64,000 nucleotides of DNA. It comes from Tilletia caries (taxonomy: Eukaryota > Basidiomycota > Exobasidiomycetes > Tilletiales > Tilletiaceae). The DNA lies in NCBI GenBank assembly GCA_032718865.1, contig JALUTQ010000010.1, forward strand, positions 62,001 through 126,000. The letters are read 5' to 3'. Positions 45,042 through 56,540 of the stretch are shown here, piece after piece. Made by a program: the position numbers and the translations under genes. Positions within the stretch are counted from its first letter, which is position 1. Each line of letters begins with the position of its first letter. A model generated the notes under the pieces. That model was not told the DNA's origin. It saw only the letters and a program-made list of their open reading frames with translations, and did no database searches.

Positions 45042-45049
45042 TATAAAAG
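45042..45049 (+). promoter_or_regulatory. TATA box
   Basis: TATAAAAG, preceded by alternating GTGCTGCGCACTGCTGCGCAC dyads and followed after about 20 bp by a long C/T-rich tract (CCTCTCGCCCTTTCCTCCC). This is a classical fungal core promoter arrangement, pointing rightwards. No convincing gene follows, so it may be an LTR or an abandoned promoter. Confidence 0.4.
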
Positions 45050-45059
45050 GAGCGCCCCT

Positions 45060-48000
45060 CTCGCCCTTTCCTCCCTTTCTGTCCCCCCAGCTCTATACTT
45101 TCACACACCTTGACACCTAACTTGGCAATCACATAACATTGCAGAGTTAAGTCAAACGTGTGAAGTCTGAGTCTCATTAAGTTTCAACAAATAGTCTCAT
45201 ACACTTTATTACCTTTTTATACACCACAACTCCTGTAGGACTACTAACATCCAGATCAGTGATCAACCCAGTAGACATAGGCCAAAGTTCTAGCAGCGTG
45301 TCACTTCTGTCTCTATACAACGAGCGGTACTACACGTAGACTGTCCAACTCCAACACCGAATCTACTAGGTCGATTACTCTCTTGTAGTTGGGAAACCTT
45401 ACATGCAGGTAGCTTTGAGCACAGAAGTATCTCTGAGGAACTGCCGACGAATACACACGAAACAGCACCAGAGACAAACGAGGTTCCTGCGTGGTCCGAG
45501 CTTCTGCTCCTGAGTCTGGGCCACTTGATCAGAAGCGTAGAGATTCAAAATAATCAAAACGTGGGTGACTGGATACTTGTGTGGTCTGTAGTGTCGATTC
45601 CTTATGCTGACGTCTGACTCTCATCACGTGCGACTCATTTTCTCAGTCGCCAGTAGCCAGTAGGATTCAGATGCCGGTCAAGACACAATTTGTCGTCTTG
45701 GAGGCTCGAGGCTGCCTGGTGCACCTGCGGCTATCCTCTCGCAATGTACTTGCCCTGCGCGCACGTGCTGGAGACTGCTGGCAGCAGTGACCGAAGGTAT
45801 CCCACACTCATTGTGCTGCGTCGACATTCCTAATGAAAAACGCATCAGCAATCAGGCAATTGTCTTTGGTCTAACCCTGAATTCAATTAACTTACCTTGC
45901 AGCTGGTACAGTTTCCTCTCTCGTCTCACGTCGCCGGCGGAGTTCTGACTCGTTGCTACTGAGGTAGACCTTGTCTGCTTCACATAAGCTCATCAGAAGC
46001 TTGCTCACCTTCCCGAGAGCGCGTTCACGACCATTGTCACCATCCATTCTCTCATGGAGCGGATGCTACGCTCGACGACGATTGTTCTTTACGGTCCCAC
46101 GATCAAACAATGCCGCGCTGAAATCATGCCTCACTTGGCTAATCTTCTCCTTCATTAGCCGCAGCCGCTTCCCTCTCTCACGCCTCATTTGTATATATGC
46201 CACTGGGCCTCACTTCTTCCTCTCGCTCAGAATCAATCCGTTGTTGCATTGTTTTACTTTTTGGTTTGCTCTTGAAAAAGGTAAGGCCTTCTTTCCGAGC
46301 TTAGTGTTCGCATGTCGTAGGGTTTGCCGTAAGAGGCTGATGTGCCGAATTGCGATGTCGAGAAGGTGAGAGCTATTGGGTTTTGTCGCAAGCCGGAGTT
46401 TTTGCACGCCTGATAGTATTTGAGGCCTTTTCGCCCGTTGTCAGGACATTCGCACTGCTGTACTCTGTAGCGGGCGTATTTTGTTGGAGAAGTTCACGGC
46501 GCCAGCTTTTTGGTGGCTATAACGGAATCTGGCTAAGGTGCGTTGCGACTACAGCGGGCGCTGACTCATGACTGTAGATAAGTATCAGCTTTAAGCCGTA
46601 GTGTTGGTGGAGATAAATCAGTGCCAATCACAGATGTAAGGCCAAGCGTACATCCACCTAGCGACACCGTGATTTGGAATGGTGCAGAGAATGACCATAA
46701 TATTGAGATCTATCATGACTAACAGGTATGTTTGCTTGGTGGGATTTTTTGATAGATATCGGCATATCGAGAGGTAAAAGTTAGGCCGAAATCGCACCCA
46801 GCTTCAAGAAACCCCGGAACTAGAGTCTGACAAATCTTATTCTCTGTTTGTCCGACCCGGTAATCGTGTTTTCAAGGGGAGGAGGTTTGAATGCTGAAAA
46901 AAGGCAGATAATTCGGATTCCAGTGTCGTCAAGCCAAGAGCGACTGGCGTTTTGCCGAAAGCCCGGAGCACGCTTGATGAGAACTGAGGTATTACGGCCC
47001 GTCGCCAGGGCCTCCCTATTGCCGTGGAATGCTTTGTCGATCACCAATTGATACGCATTCTTGTTGCTCGCGGACCAGCGCCTATTTCCGAGGGCAGCTG
47101 TTTTGTTGTATCCTGGTCCAAACGTCGGAGGGAGAAAAAGCGATCGGATGGAGTCCATCGCTTGACTTCGGAATGCTCTCAGAACAAATATGAAGAGAGC
47201 CTCGTACAAAGCGTCAAGGTACGATAGCCCCAGGCTATGAGCACAGGCACTTCCTAAGCTTTTGATCGACGATATCGATGTGAGCAATTTGAGTATGGAA
47301 GCTTCGAGGCTCCGAGCCTCCGGGCCTCCGTCCTGTATGTCCCGCACCGCAGAGATATGCATCAAGTGGAACTGGATTCCACCGACAACATCACAGCTTT
47401 CTCCACGTGGACCCCCCGTACTCGTTAATCGTCACCCACCGCCAACAGCACGTATACCCCCTCCCCGACATGCTCCCACAACTCTGTTGTGTTGAACTTT
47501 GTGATGTCCGCATCGTCGCCCTTGACCGCGCAACGAAGTAAGCATCGCACTCCACCGGTCAGAACGCTGTTGGTATCGGGTAGCTCGCTTTACAGGAGGA
47601 GTATATCGTTTGGTCGAAGCCTCCGGAGCAAAGCGAGCGAAGGGACAGAGTAGGGTTCGACCCTAGCATGCGTATGAACGGAATGAACAACTTGATGATG
47701 ACTTCCAACGCTTGTTCCGCTAGGGCCCCATTTCTGCTCCATGCAAAGTCCCAGAGGGAAGCAGAACAGTTCGTCTATCGTCTATCGTCTTTGTCTCGGC
47801 TCCGTCCATAGCTCTCTCCGGGAGGCGTGACTGGTATGCGTCTATGGGAGTTTTTGAGCTGCAGCTGTCTGTCAGAAATGACGACGTCTGTACCTGCCAC
47901 AGAAGCTGGTTGCGCGCGTTCGGACGCAAGGGATGGAGATGCACTGCGTTGGCCGTTGAATGCACAACCACTACGGCGCTTTTGACGACGAGAGGGTGCA

Positions 48001-49390
48001 AGTCCCCAGCAAAGAGTTGATATTCACGTGTTTCCTCGATTACAGAGATGAGGATCTGGATCGATGCAAACTTCGCCCATATCTCCTGTGTCCACTCAAA
48101 CCCGACTCAAGGAAGGACGCAGACATCGAGCTACTCGACAAAGACGCCCTCGAACTGGACAATCGCCCAAACCCGTACGCCTGAACTCTTGACCCCCGTA
48201 TCCGTACTGATGTACCCTCCTCCAGGTCCATCCCCTTCCTCCCGGCTTCAACAGGACTAGATTTTGGTTTGCTGGAGTACCGCAGTTTGAGCGCAATCTC
48301 ATCCGAGAAACAACCGACGTCGCCCATCCACTTGCGCTCGTACTCGACGCGCGTAGCAGCGGGCAGACCGACGAGCTGTGCGAAGACCTTGATGGCGAGT
48401 AGACGAGTTGTTGGAAAAAATTTGAGCGGTCCTCTCAGATCGCGGGCAGTCGGTCGGAGAGAATGGGGAAGCCAAGGTAGTACTTGAGTGAGGGGGAGGC
48501 ATAGAAGAGTCTCCAAATGGAGATCAGAATTGACTGGGCGCTTTGTTCGTCTGTAATGGCAGCAATGATTTGCTTTCCTCCAAGCGCAGGATGGATGATG
48601 AAGAGATGCAGGCAGCTGAGTGAGGTCAAAGTTAAAATTCCAGTAGAAACAAAAAAGCAGTACTGATGTGCAGGAAACATATCTGAGTAAGAACTCACTC
48701 TTTATATCTTTTCTTCATTATATTAATAGAATTGAAAACCAAGTGGAGCACCGCGGACGTTTAAAAGAACTGAGATCAACAAAACAAAAAGGGCATTGAA
48801 CGACTGACATAAATTATTTAGTATAAGAATGGCCCACAGCTGAGGGTACGATTTTTCGCCTTTCTGGCTCTTTGTGCTTTCGTCTGCTATGTACTTAGGC
48901 GGTCTGGTGTAGAACGTAAGCATACTATCTATGTCAACGCCTCTGGGTCAAATTGCGGTTGCACGGAGGTGATACGAGGGGAAGAAGACGATGTTGGACT
49001 TCTTCTTTCTTTCTGAAGAAAATCTTTGCTTTCCTCACCTCCACTTCTCGCAAGGCCGCATGCTACTCTCATTCTCTCGCCAAACTCATGATACTTTGAG
49101 CACATAAAAAACAGAGAGACGATAATAATTTGTTTTATTCTCTTTGAAGTTCTTGTTGGCTGTATCCCAGTTTTGCGCTGTGGAAAAACGCATGACTTAC
49201 TAGATAAAATAGCGCAATATCATATTGGCTGACCCTAAAATGCATCTTTGGAATTTGCAGACCACCTCGCAAAATCGTCGCCAGGGATGGCACCTCACAA
49301 GAATCCTGACCCTGACCCTCGAGGAGAATGCGACTGCGGCCGATGAAATGAAAGCTGCAAGTACCAATAAGCTCAGTCGCACCTTCTTTG
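45060..49390. other. 4.3 kb without a confident gene
   Basis: The best open frames are 45971-46369 (+), 46820-47365 (-, 181 codons, mixed hydrophobic) and 47960-48184 (+). None shows a domain I recognise. 47300-47550 (+) contains coding-like SLIVTHRQQHVYPLPDMLPQ before a possible GTAAGC donor. No repeat with clear termini was seen. Confidence 0.35.
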
Positions 49391-49816
49391 TTAATCAAAT
49401 TCCAAACTAAAAGCTCGGACAATGGACAGATGTTTTGTCTGGGCGTGTAAATCTGCTTCTTGCAAAATGAGGCGAAGATGAGCCTCATCGACTGAGGCGA
49501 CGTTGATGAGCTTCAACCCCGAAACGTGGCCATCGGCCATCCAAACTTTGTATACTGCTCCAAAAGCGCCGCGTCCCAGAGCACTCCCGGTGCTTCTTGT
49601 GCTTTTGAAGTTTGAGTCATTGCGTGTCTGTGGGCTATGGATGGGGTTGGCTGAGGAATGTGGTTGGATTATACACCCATTCGGATGCCCGCTGCCCGTT
49701 TGTGCGGGAGCCGCATGCATGAGCAAGGTACTGACGAGCAACAACACAAAGGACCGCGAGCATCGTTTGTTCCCCTCCCCAGCCCTGTCCGGTATCCATC
49801 TTGCTCGCATCCGCAC
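49391..49816 (-). pseudogene. Protein kinase N-lobe fragment
   Basis: Minus strand from ATG 49816. A hydrophobic segment, FVLLLVSTLLMHAAP, near residue 25 could be a signal or membrane anchor. It is followed by a Ser/Asn-rich linker and then LGRGAFGAVYKVWMADG with GLKLINV. The G-x-G-x-x-G-x-V loop and the following Lys are the ATP-binding signature of eukaryotic protein kinases. QEADLHAQTKHLSIVRAF resembles helix C and the H-x-x-I-V segment. The frame stops right after. No catalytic HRD or DFG motif was found downstream to 49135, so it is a truncated gene unless a long intron separates the rest. Confidence 0.55.
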
Positions 49817-50689
49817 AAAGACGATGACTAATGCTCCTCCCCGTCCATCAGCGCTCGATGTATTGAATACATCTCTATGTCTGACTTCACCCGGCCTTTG
49901 CCAGCTCGGTCACACAATGGCCTACTTTTAAGTTCCGAACCATGCCGCGTGAATGGTAATTAGGTCATTGAGTCGAGGTTGAGGGCTTCAGCGAAGAGGC
50001 GGGGACCGGTGCCGGGGAGCTGACTGCTACCGCGCTGCCGCCTGGGTGGGCTCACCTGCCTGCCTTCGGTCAAAGTTACATCTCGGTCCCGAATCAAGGA
50101 CTCATCTGCCCGATAACTCACGTCAGACATGAGACAAGAGATAGCCGCCGCATTGAAGTGTCAAAGCGTGGAGCGCTGAACAATCTCATATCTCAGGCAT
50201 CAGGACTGCAGTCTATAGGTCTCTTGTATGTCGACCATTACGTTGACCAGCGCCCAGAGGTCAGCTTAATTTGTCTAAGCTTTGAATCTCAGGCGAGCAT
50301 GCACCATGCAGCAGGCGGTATGCTGTCACAACAATTTCTCCGCTACGTAACTTTACATGATTTCAGCAATTAGACAACGTGTGAAAACAAGTACATCTTG
50401 CGGGGCGCGTGTAGTGGCCCTGTCTGATGCGTAGCTGAGCATTGAACTCGCCCTCCGGCCTCCATGTTCCACCACCATGCATCAATCGCCATCGAATCTT
50501 CCGTGTTGAGACGTGATGCGTGATGCGTCATGCTTGAGGCATGAGGCGTTGAGGCGGAGTAGTAATAATTATAAGATCTGGGATTGTTCCCTGACACGCC
50601 CGACACATCGTTCTCAAATAGGCGCAGTCTTCCAAAGCTAAAGTTCACTTCTCAAACACTGACACATTTAGATAAGCATGTAAATGAAT
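49817..50689. other. No gene recognised
   Basis: Includes a short run of ATGCGT/ATGAGGC-type imperfect repeats (GATGCGTGATGCGTCATGC) near 50516-50560. Confidence 0.35.
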
Positions 50690-51469
50690 AAGGTTGTCCC
50701 CGGAGTCACGCGCAGGGCTCCGCCTCCGCACTTCCAAATTCCGCCGGAATTTTGACTTTTTGAGACGAGCTCCGCCTCCGCAGACTAAGACAGAGCGGAA
50801 AAAAACCAGCTCCGCGTTCCGACGGAATTATACAAAAGTTTAAATCCCAGCTCCGCGCTCCGCGTTTTTTCTGTGCGTTTTCATAATGCTCCTCCGTGCT
50901 CCGTGTATGCGGAGCTCGGAATTCCGTCGGAGCGCAGTGGTGGTATAAGTTGCTCTCAGAATGACTCTAATACAATCAGAGCTATACATTTACCATCCGA
51001 CATTGTTGCGGTATTGACTCCAGTGCTATTTTGAAGTTCTCAACGGATGAAGATGCCTGTTTTATCCCCTGCGCGTGTCTCGACGATGCCTATTTTCTCG
51101 GAATTCCGCACATTTCCGCGGAACTTTTGCGGAATTCCGGCGGAGCGCACCCAAAATGAGGTCACGTGACCCCTATTTTCGACTATCACGTGACCTCACG
51201 GCTCCGACGGAATTCCGCGGAAATTCCGCCGGAATTTTTCACACAGTTTTGACGACTCCGCGCTCCGCACTTTTTGGCTAGTGGGCCCAGGATTGGGCTC
51301 CGCGCTCCGCGCAAATTCCGGCAGAGTCCTTCAGGCGGGCTCCGTGCTTTTTTAAGATCAAAAATTTCTCAAAAGTGAGCTCCGCGCTCCGCCTCCGGCG
51401 GAGCCCTCCGTCGGAGGAGTACGGAGTCCGCAAAACCCCAGCTCCGCGTCAACTTCGGGGACAACCTTA
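50690..51469. mobile_element. Family B MITE, copy 5 (complete)
   Basis: 780 bp, TAAGGTTGTCCCCGGAGT to TTCGGGGACAACCTTA. The flanks (TAAATGAA, GGGCGCAG) differ; only TA can be the target duplication. The interior matches the copy at 15899. Confidence 0.82.
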
Positions 51470-51952
51470 GGGCGCAGGGCGCAGGCGCCAAGGGCATGTC
51501 GCGCGCTACTACCGTGCGCGTCGTACCCAGCCTCCGCCTCCCCCTGCACTCTGCGTCCTAACCCAGCTCGTCTCACCTTATCTCATTTTTCCTCAGTCTC
51601 TGCTCTTCTCCCGCAGCGCGTCGCCAGTCCCTGCGCAACTGCCTCCGAGCTGCTGACATACTCTCTCCCCTCGCTGACCCCGTTTCTCTGCTCACTGATG
51701 CTTCCTGCTTCCCACAGTCATCTAGCCTCGTCTCACACTCAATCTCTTTCCACTCTTTTCCATCTCTCCTCACGCAGTCACGCTCTCTAGCATCCTCACC
51801 TTTCCTTCTCTTGCAGCTTCCCACGTCCGACATCAATAGCTTGCGCTCTCCGTCTTCCTCCCCCCTCCCTCCTTCCCTCCCTTCCCCCTCATGTCCGCCA
51901 ACTTCTCGGCTCTCGCCCATGTCATGTATTTTTTTCCATCATCACATCCACA
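51470..51952. other. C/T-rich spacer
   Basis: Strong pyrimidine bias on the plus strand (CCCTCCCTCCTTCCCTCCC near 51870). The charged minus-strand frame here reflects that composition and is not supported as a gene. Confidence 0.4.
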
Positions 51953-52572
51953 CAAGGCTCGGCAAGCTACTAGAGTTACCACTTTTTCTGCGAAATAGTA
52001 TAGTCAAGTTATAGTGAGTGGTCACCTCGGCGGGAAATAGTATAGTCAAGTGAGATATAGCTACTATAAAAAAAACTAATAGTTACTATTTCAGCCATGC
52101 AAAATTTTTCGTTGGCTTTTTCGCTGAAATAGCCACTATAGTCACTTCCAGCAGCTACCTGTGGCTGGTTCAGCACAAAGTGAGATCGACATAGTCACTA
52201 TATGTGGCTATAAGTGACTGGAACTACTGTATAGTAACTATCCAGCAGCTGTCTCAGCCAGCCTCTGTCCAACACAAAAAGTTACATTTCGGCGAAATAG
52301 TCACTATATGTGGCTATGAGTAACTGAGATAGCGACTATATGTGACTAGGAGTAGCTGGAGCTACTACATAGGGACTATCTAGTGGCTATATCAGCCAAG
52401 TGCGATTTTGCATAACTATTTCAACTATTAGTTACTCCGCGCCGATCTGAAAAAGTTATAGCTAATATTTTTTCTAGGCGGCTTCGCCGCCCAAAGTATA
52501 GTCAAGTTATCACTATTAGTTACAACTATATAGTTATCATAGTTACATAGTGAAGATAGTTGCCGAGCCTTG
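51953..52572. mobile_element. Family F hAT MITE, intact copy with 8-bp TSD
   Basis: 620 bp, CAAGGCTCGGCAA to TTGCCGAGCCTTG, flanked by the exact duplication CATCCACA (51945-51952, 52573-52580). The interior is an array of TAGTCACTATA/TAGTTACTAT motifs with no coding capacity. This copy fixes the family as hAT-like. Confidence 0.92.
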
Positions 52573-53306
52573 CATCCACAATACATCATCTTCCATTGCT
52601 CGTTGGCATTGCTTTGGCTCAATTGAATGTTCAATTTGGAAAGTTCTGTGAGATTGCGAAAGGTGCCCAGGATCATCCTGGGTGACAAAAATCCTGGGGT
52701 ACCCGAGGATGCGGTCCCTTTTCACTCCAGGATGGTCCTGACCACTGAGTCTCATGCAGTCAGTCAGTGAGCAGGAGAGGCAAGTGTTGCTCTCCGTGCC
52801 TGGTCCGTGCGAGGAAGTTTCTGTTGTCAACCACGCTTGTCTTCCGTTTGTACTTCTTCATAACCACCAACATCAATCCACCTTTTCACCACGCTCGAAG
52901 GGCAAGCAAGCTGTCCAGCTGGACGCTCGAAAGGCCATTCTCCTCCCACCCAGTCATCGACTCAGTCATCTACCCAGACCTCAGTCACCCACTCAATCAA
53001 CCACTCACTCACACACCCAGCCACTCACACACACAGTCAACCACCCTCCCACTCACTCAATCAACCACAGGGGGTCGCCCTTGTTGGAGATCGCCTCGGT
53101 CCATTGAACGTAATCTGCCTGAACGGCAGCCTGCTCCGGTGCTAACTCGTGCAGAGACCGCAAGAGGCGTAAGTTTTGACGAAGGTGGGCTGGTGGAATG
53201 CACAAACGTCCTTCCATAGCACCGGCTGGTGTAAGCAGGCAGATATTGGTTTTTCAGCTGTAGACTTTGGAATGATTGGTAACGTCTGGTACCGGTCTCC
53301 GGAGAA
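52573..53306. other. Spacer with CACTCA-rich microsatellite
   Basis: 52960-53070 is a degenerate (CACTCA/CACACA/CAACCA)n tract. A palindrome, CCCAGGATCATCCTGGG, lies at about 52666-52682, and CCAGGATGGTCCTG shortly after. No gene was recognised. Confidence 0.5.
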
Positions 53307-53930
53307 CAAGGCTCGGCGACTGTATAACTGTGCCCACTGTGACTGTAGGTGAGTTTACTTAATAAGTCATAACTGTAACTGTACTGTAGGCAAATAAATT
53401 AAGTTGACTGTAGCTGTAGGGCCCGGGTACATTCAACTGTACAGTTGATTAGGTTGGAATTTTTTCGGGCCCCAAACTGTTCAAGCTTACCATGACTATA
53501 CAGCACTGTCTAAGTTGGAAAAAAAAAACTGGCAGCCACTTTCAGTTTGAGAAAACACTTACAGCCACTGACAGCCACGTACAGTTACTTACAGTGACCC
53601 ACAGCTACTTAAGTCAAATCTCATTTCCATTTCGAAAACTTTTGCTCGGAAATCGGAATACGCGGCGTCGTTGAGTCTGTGTACACTCAACAGGACTATG
53701 TACAGCTACGTCTCATAAGTTTGTACCCAAACCCAAATTCGACCATTTCACAACACCAAATTCTACACGTCGTCCTTATTCCCCAGATTTTAGTATCTTA
53801 GATCTTACGGCCGAGACCAATGTTGCAACATCCCTCGAATAAAATCTTTTAAAACTTCTTGAAATCTTCTCAAACTTCGCCTGGGTGTCCGTGTTCTAAG
53901 CATCCATCGACGCTCTCGAATAAGTCGAAC
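53307..53930. mobile_element. Family I element, left end only (CAAGGCTCGGC terminus)
   Basis: Starts CAAGGCTCGGCGACTG and continues with ACAGTTACTTACAGT-type motifs into a block from TTATTCCCCAGA to CATCGACGCTCTCGA. This block recurs at 56709-56870 in the composite element. No inverted right end was found before the gene at 54195. Confidence 0.6.
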
Positions 53931-54194
53931 AGCCTTATCTCCGTGCGGTATAGAAGCATGGCGAACCTGGTGGGGACTGGGAGTTGACGGCTGGATGTAG
54001 TTAGGTGTAGGACGTCAGGGGAGGGGGGTGGTTGTCCTAACGATGGTGATTGAAAGAAAATGTGGGAGGAACGCGTGTAACACGTAAACGCGTAAACTCT
54101 GCACGCGTTTTTCCTACCGCGACGCGTCCGGCGTCACTTCACTCCTTCAACCGCTCTTCTCTTTCATCTCATCTCGTCAAATCCTCTGCGCATC

Positions 54195-55094
54195 ATGGAT
54201 CAAGGCAGCACTCAGATTCAGCCGCCTCCGCCTGCTCAGGTGGCCAGGCCCATGCAGACGGCGACAGGCGCGTCGCGCTGGCATATCCGCTTTCGACAGG
54301 ACATACGCACCCTTCAGTCCAACCACGCGCGAGGGGTCAAGGCTCTTTCTGAAAAAGCCAAGGTTGGAGTAACGACGGTTCGACTCTATGTCGACCGAAC
54401 CTTTCGACATTTCAGAAAGCGCAACGGCTGGAACGCATATCGGACATGGGCCAAGCACAATCCGTCTGCGCAGCAAACACCGGTAGTAGGACAAAGCCTC
54501 AAGTCGGCTTACCGAACGCTGACGAGCGCGAACTTCCAGACCATCGAGAAGTGGAACAACGAGTACCTCGATGCTAGACCGGGGAAGGCAACGCAGAAGG
54601 AGTTCAACGAGGCCTGTAGAGACATGGTCGATCGTGTTCGACACCTGCAGTTGCGATACGGCATATCAGTAGCCGCCATGACGAGCCATTTACAGGACGG
54701 CATTACACCCTTCGTTGCCCTCTCATCGCAGAGCCAAAAAGCTCTTGGCGCTGCAATCAGCGGGATCAAGGCCGAGAAAACGGCTGACGACCTTACGACG
54801 TTTTGCCACGCAGTCAAGCTCAAGGTCTGGGAACAACCGGGTCGTCAAGTCCCGACGAGCAAAACGGTCGTGACTTTGATCCTCCCGCCGGCTCAGCAAC
54901 TTGCGAAGGATCTAATCCAACACATCCAGTCCGTCGTCGGACCCGCCCTGGAACTCAGAGGCGAATCGGATAGTACGAAGAAGTGGAACGCAGCCACCGC
55001 CAAAGGAACTCGGTTGCGTTACAAGGACTTCTTTTCTTTGCTGGCAGAAGTCAAGTTCTCGTGCAGAGATGGCCGATTGGGGCGCACCGTCTGA
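54195..55094 (+). CDS. Hypothetical protein, 299 aa
   Basis: Single open frame from ATG 54195 (MDQGSTQIQPPPP) to TGA at 55092-55094, with GC-rich third positions and no disruption. A Pro/Gln N-terminus precedes a basic helical region, RWHIRFRQDIRTLQ...RTFRHFRKRNGWNAYRTWAK, whose last part vaguely resembles an HMG-box helix. Two more helical segments follow (LTSANFQTIEKWNNEYLDA; DMVDRVRHLQLRYGISVAAM). No family was recognised. The surroundings are all mobile DNA, so it may belong to a transposon. Confidence 0.6.
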   Translation: MDQGSTQIQPPPPAQVARPMQTATGASRWHIRFRQDIRTLQSNHARGVKALSEKAKVGVTTVRLYVDRTFRHFRKRNGWNAYRTWAKHNPSAQQTPVVGQSLKSAYRTLTSANFQTIEKWNNEYLDARPGKATQKEFNEACRDMVDRVRHLQLRYGISVAAMTSHLQDGITPFVALSSQSQKALGAAISGIKAEKTADDLTTFCHAVKLKVWEQPGRQVPTSKTVVTLILPPAQQLAKDLIQHIQSVVGPALELRGESDSTKKWNAATAKGTRLRYKDFFSLLAEVKFSCRDGRLGRTV

Positions 55095-55595
55095 TCGGTA
55101 AGGACGTCACAACCAACCTGCCTCAGACACCCCCCCTTCCAGTTGCGTTCACTGTTTGAACCGGCAGCCTAAACAACACGTCTGTGTGGACGGAGTCGCC
55201 AATTCATGCATTGAGGGAGACCATTGACAACAAAAGTCTGCGTGTCGTTGAGGTCAGCGGCGAGCCAACTCAAGTCAGCGGCCAACCAGCTCCACCCTAA
55301 CACTCTTTCCTTTCTCTACCCTCCCCATGCCTATCAATTTCAATGCTTTTGTCTTTCTTGACTCAACTTTGCAGTGCAGAAGGCTGTTGGCACTTGGCCT
55401 ACGGCTTTTGACCTGTATGCGTTCATTTCGGTCCCTGAGTACTAACTACTACACTTCGAAAGGGGTTTCTTCTTTCGGGATTTCTTTGCTGCGACGGGAT
55501 GGACTTAGAAGCCTGGAGACGGATTATCGTTCCTGTCGAGTCTCGCCGAGGAGCTGGTATGTCCTCGGCGGGATCAGACTCGCGGATGTTGAGTT
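55095..55595. other. No gene recognised
   Basis: Spacer between the 299-aa gene and the next MITE; no repeat or domain was seen. Confidence 0.4.
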
Positions 55596-56370
55596 TAAGG
55601 AAGAGCACGGAGTAAAACCCGGAATGGGTTTGCAGGAATTCCGGGGGGGGGGGCTCCGGGCACAATTCCGGCGGTACCCGGAACCCGGAATGCTATTTTT
55701 CTATTTTTGTCAATTTATTCCTTTTAAGCAGGAAGCCGGAATTTTTTGGTACCGCTCAACCGGAATGCGGAATGGATTTTGCTTTGGCCGTGACTTTTCT
55801 TGCGGAATGCGGAATCTGTGGCCAGACAAGCTCATTCTCCCGAAATTCCGCCGGATTCCGGGAGATTCCGGGGGTCACGTGATGTGAGGTCTCATTTGGG
55901 GTTTCATCTATAAATGGGACTCTATGGCGAGTTTCACATATGAGGAGACCCGGTCTTGTGGTCTCAACAGGACATATGAGGCATGAAGAGGAGCAAATTG
56001 ACGCGAGTGAGGCATCAAATGGCCAATGCAGAGCTTCAATGTAGACTATGGACGAGTACAAAGCCGATTTAGAAAGGGGTCGACTCGTTTTCATATGATC
56101 TTGTGACTGTGGAGGAGAGTCCCGGAATCTGGCGAAATTCCGCATTCCGGGAGCTGCGGAATGAGGAATCAAAAATTGATCAAAACCTAAATTTTGACGG
56201 AAGCCGGAATTCCAGATGTACGAATTTGAATCTTTCCCCGCAATACGGAGCTTTGCGTCCAAAAGAAGAGTAATTTAACCGGAATGCGGAATGCCCTGAG
56301 AGGCCCCGGAATTGCTGCGGAGGTCCTCCCCGGAGTACGGAAATTCCGGGGCACTCCGTGCTCTTCCTTA
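55596..56370. mobile_element. Family L MITE (TA-flanked)
   Basis: 775 bp, TAAGGAAGAGCACGGAGT to ACTCCGTGCTCTTCCTTA, a perfect 18-bp inverted repeat apart from the flanking base choice. The interior is rich in CCGGAATGCGGAAT and AATTCCGG motifs. The flanks GTTGAGTT and CAACACTC do not match; only TA can be a target duplication. Confidence 0.8.
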
Positions 56371-56540
56371 CAACACTCACTCACTTGCACTTCGACAAAA
56401 GGAGTCTTCGTTCTGTGCGTCTGTCTCTCTCTGCGCGTACTGCCCTCAGTCTCTCACATATAACAAGGTGAGCGTGGCAAGCTTCGGTCTGGCCGCCCTC
56501 TTCTTATTGCTGACCTTTGTGTGCATATCAGTCCTGTCAG

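Noticed and set aside
47600..47690. AGGGTTCGACCCTA hairpin resembling a tRNA T arm
   Set aside because: No matching acceptor, D or anticodon arms upstream.
51573..51920. Highly charged 115-codon minus-strand frame
   Set aside because: Explained by the C/T-rich composition of the plus strand.
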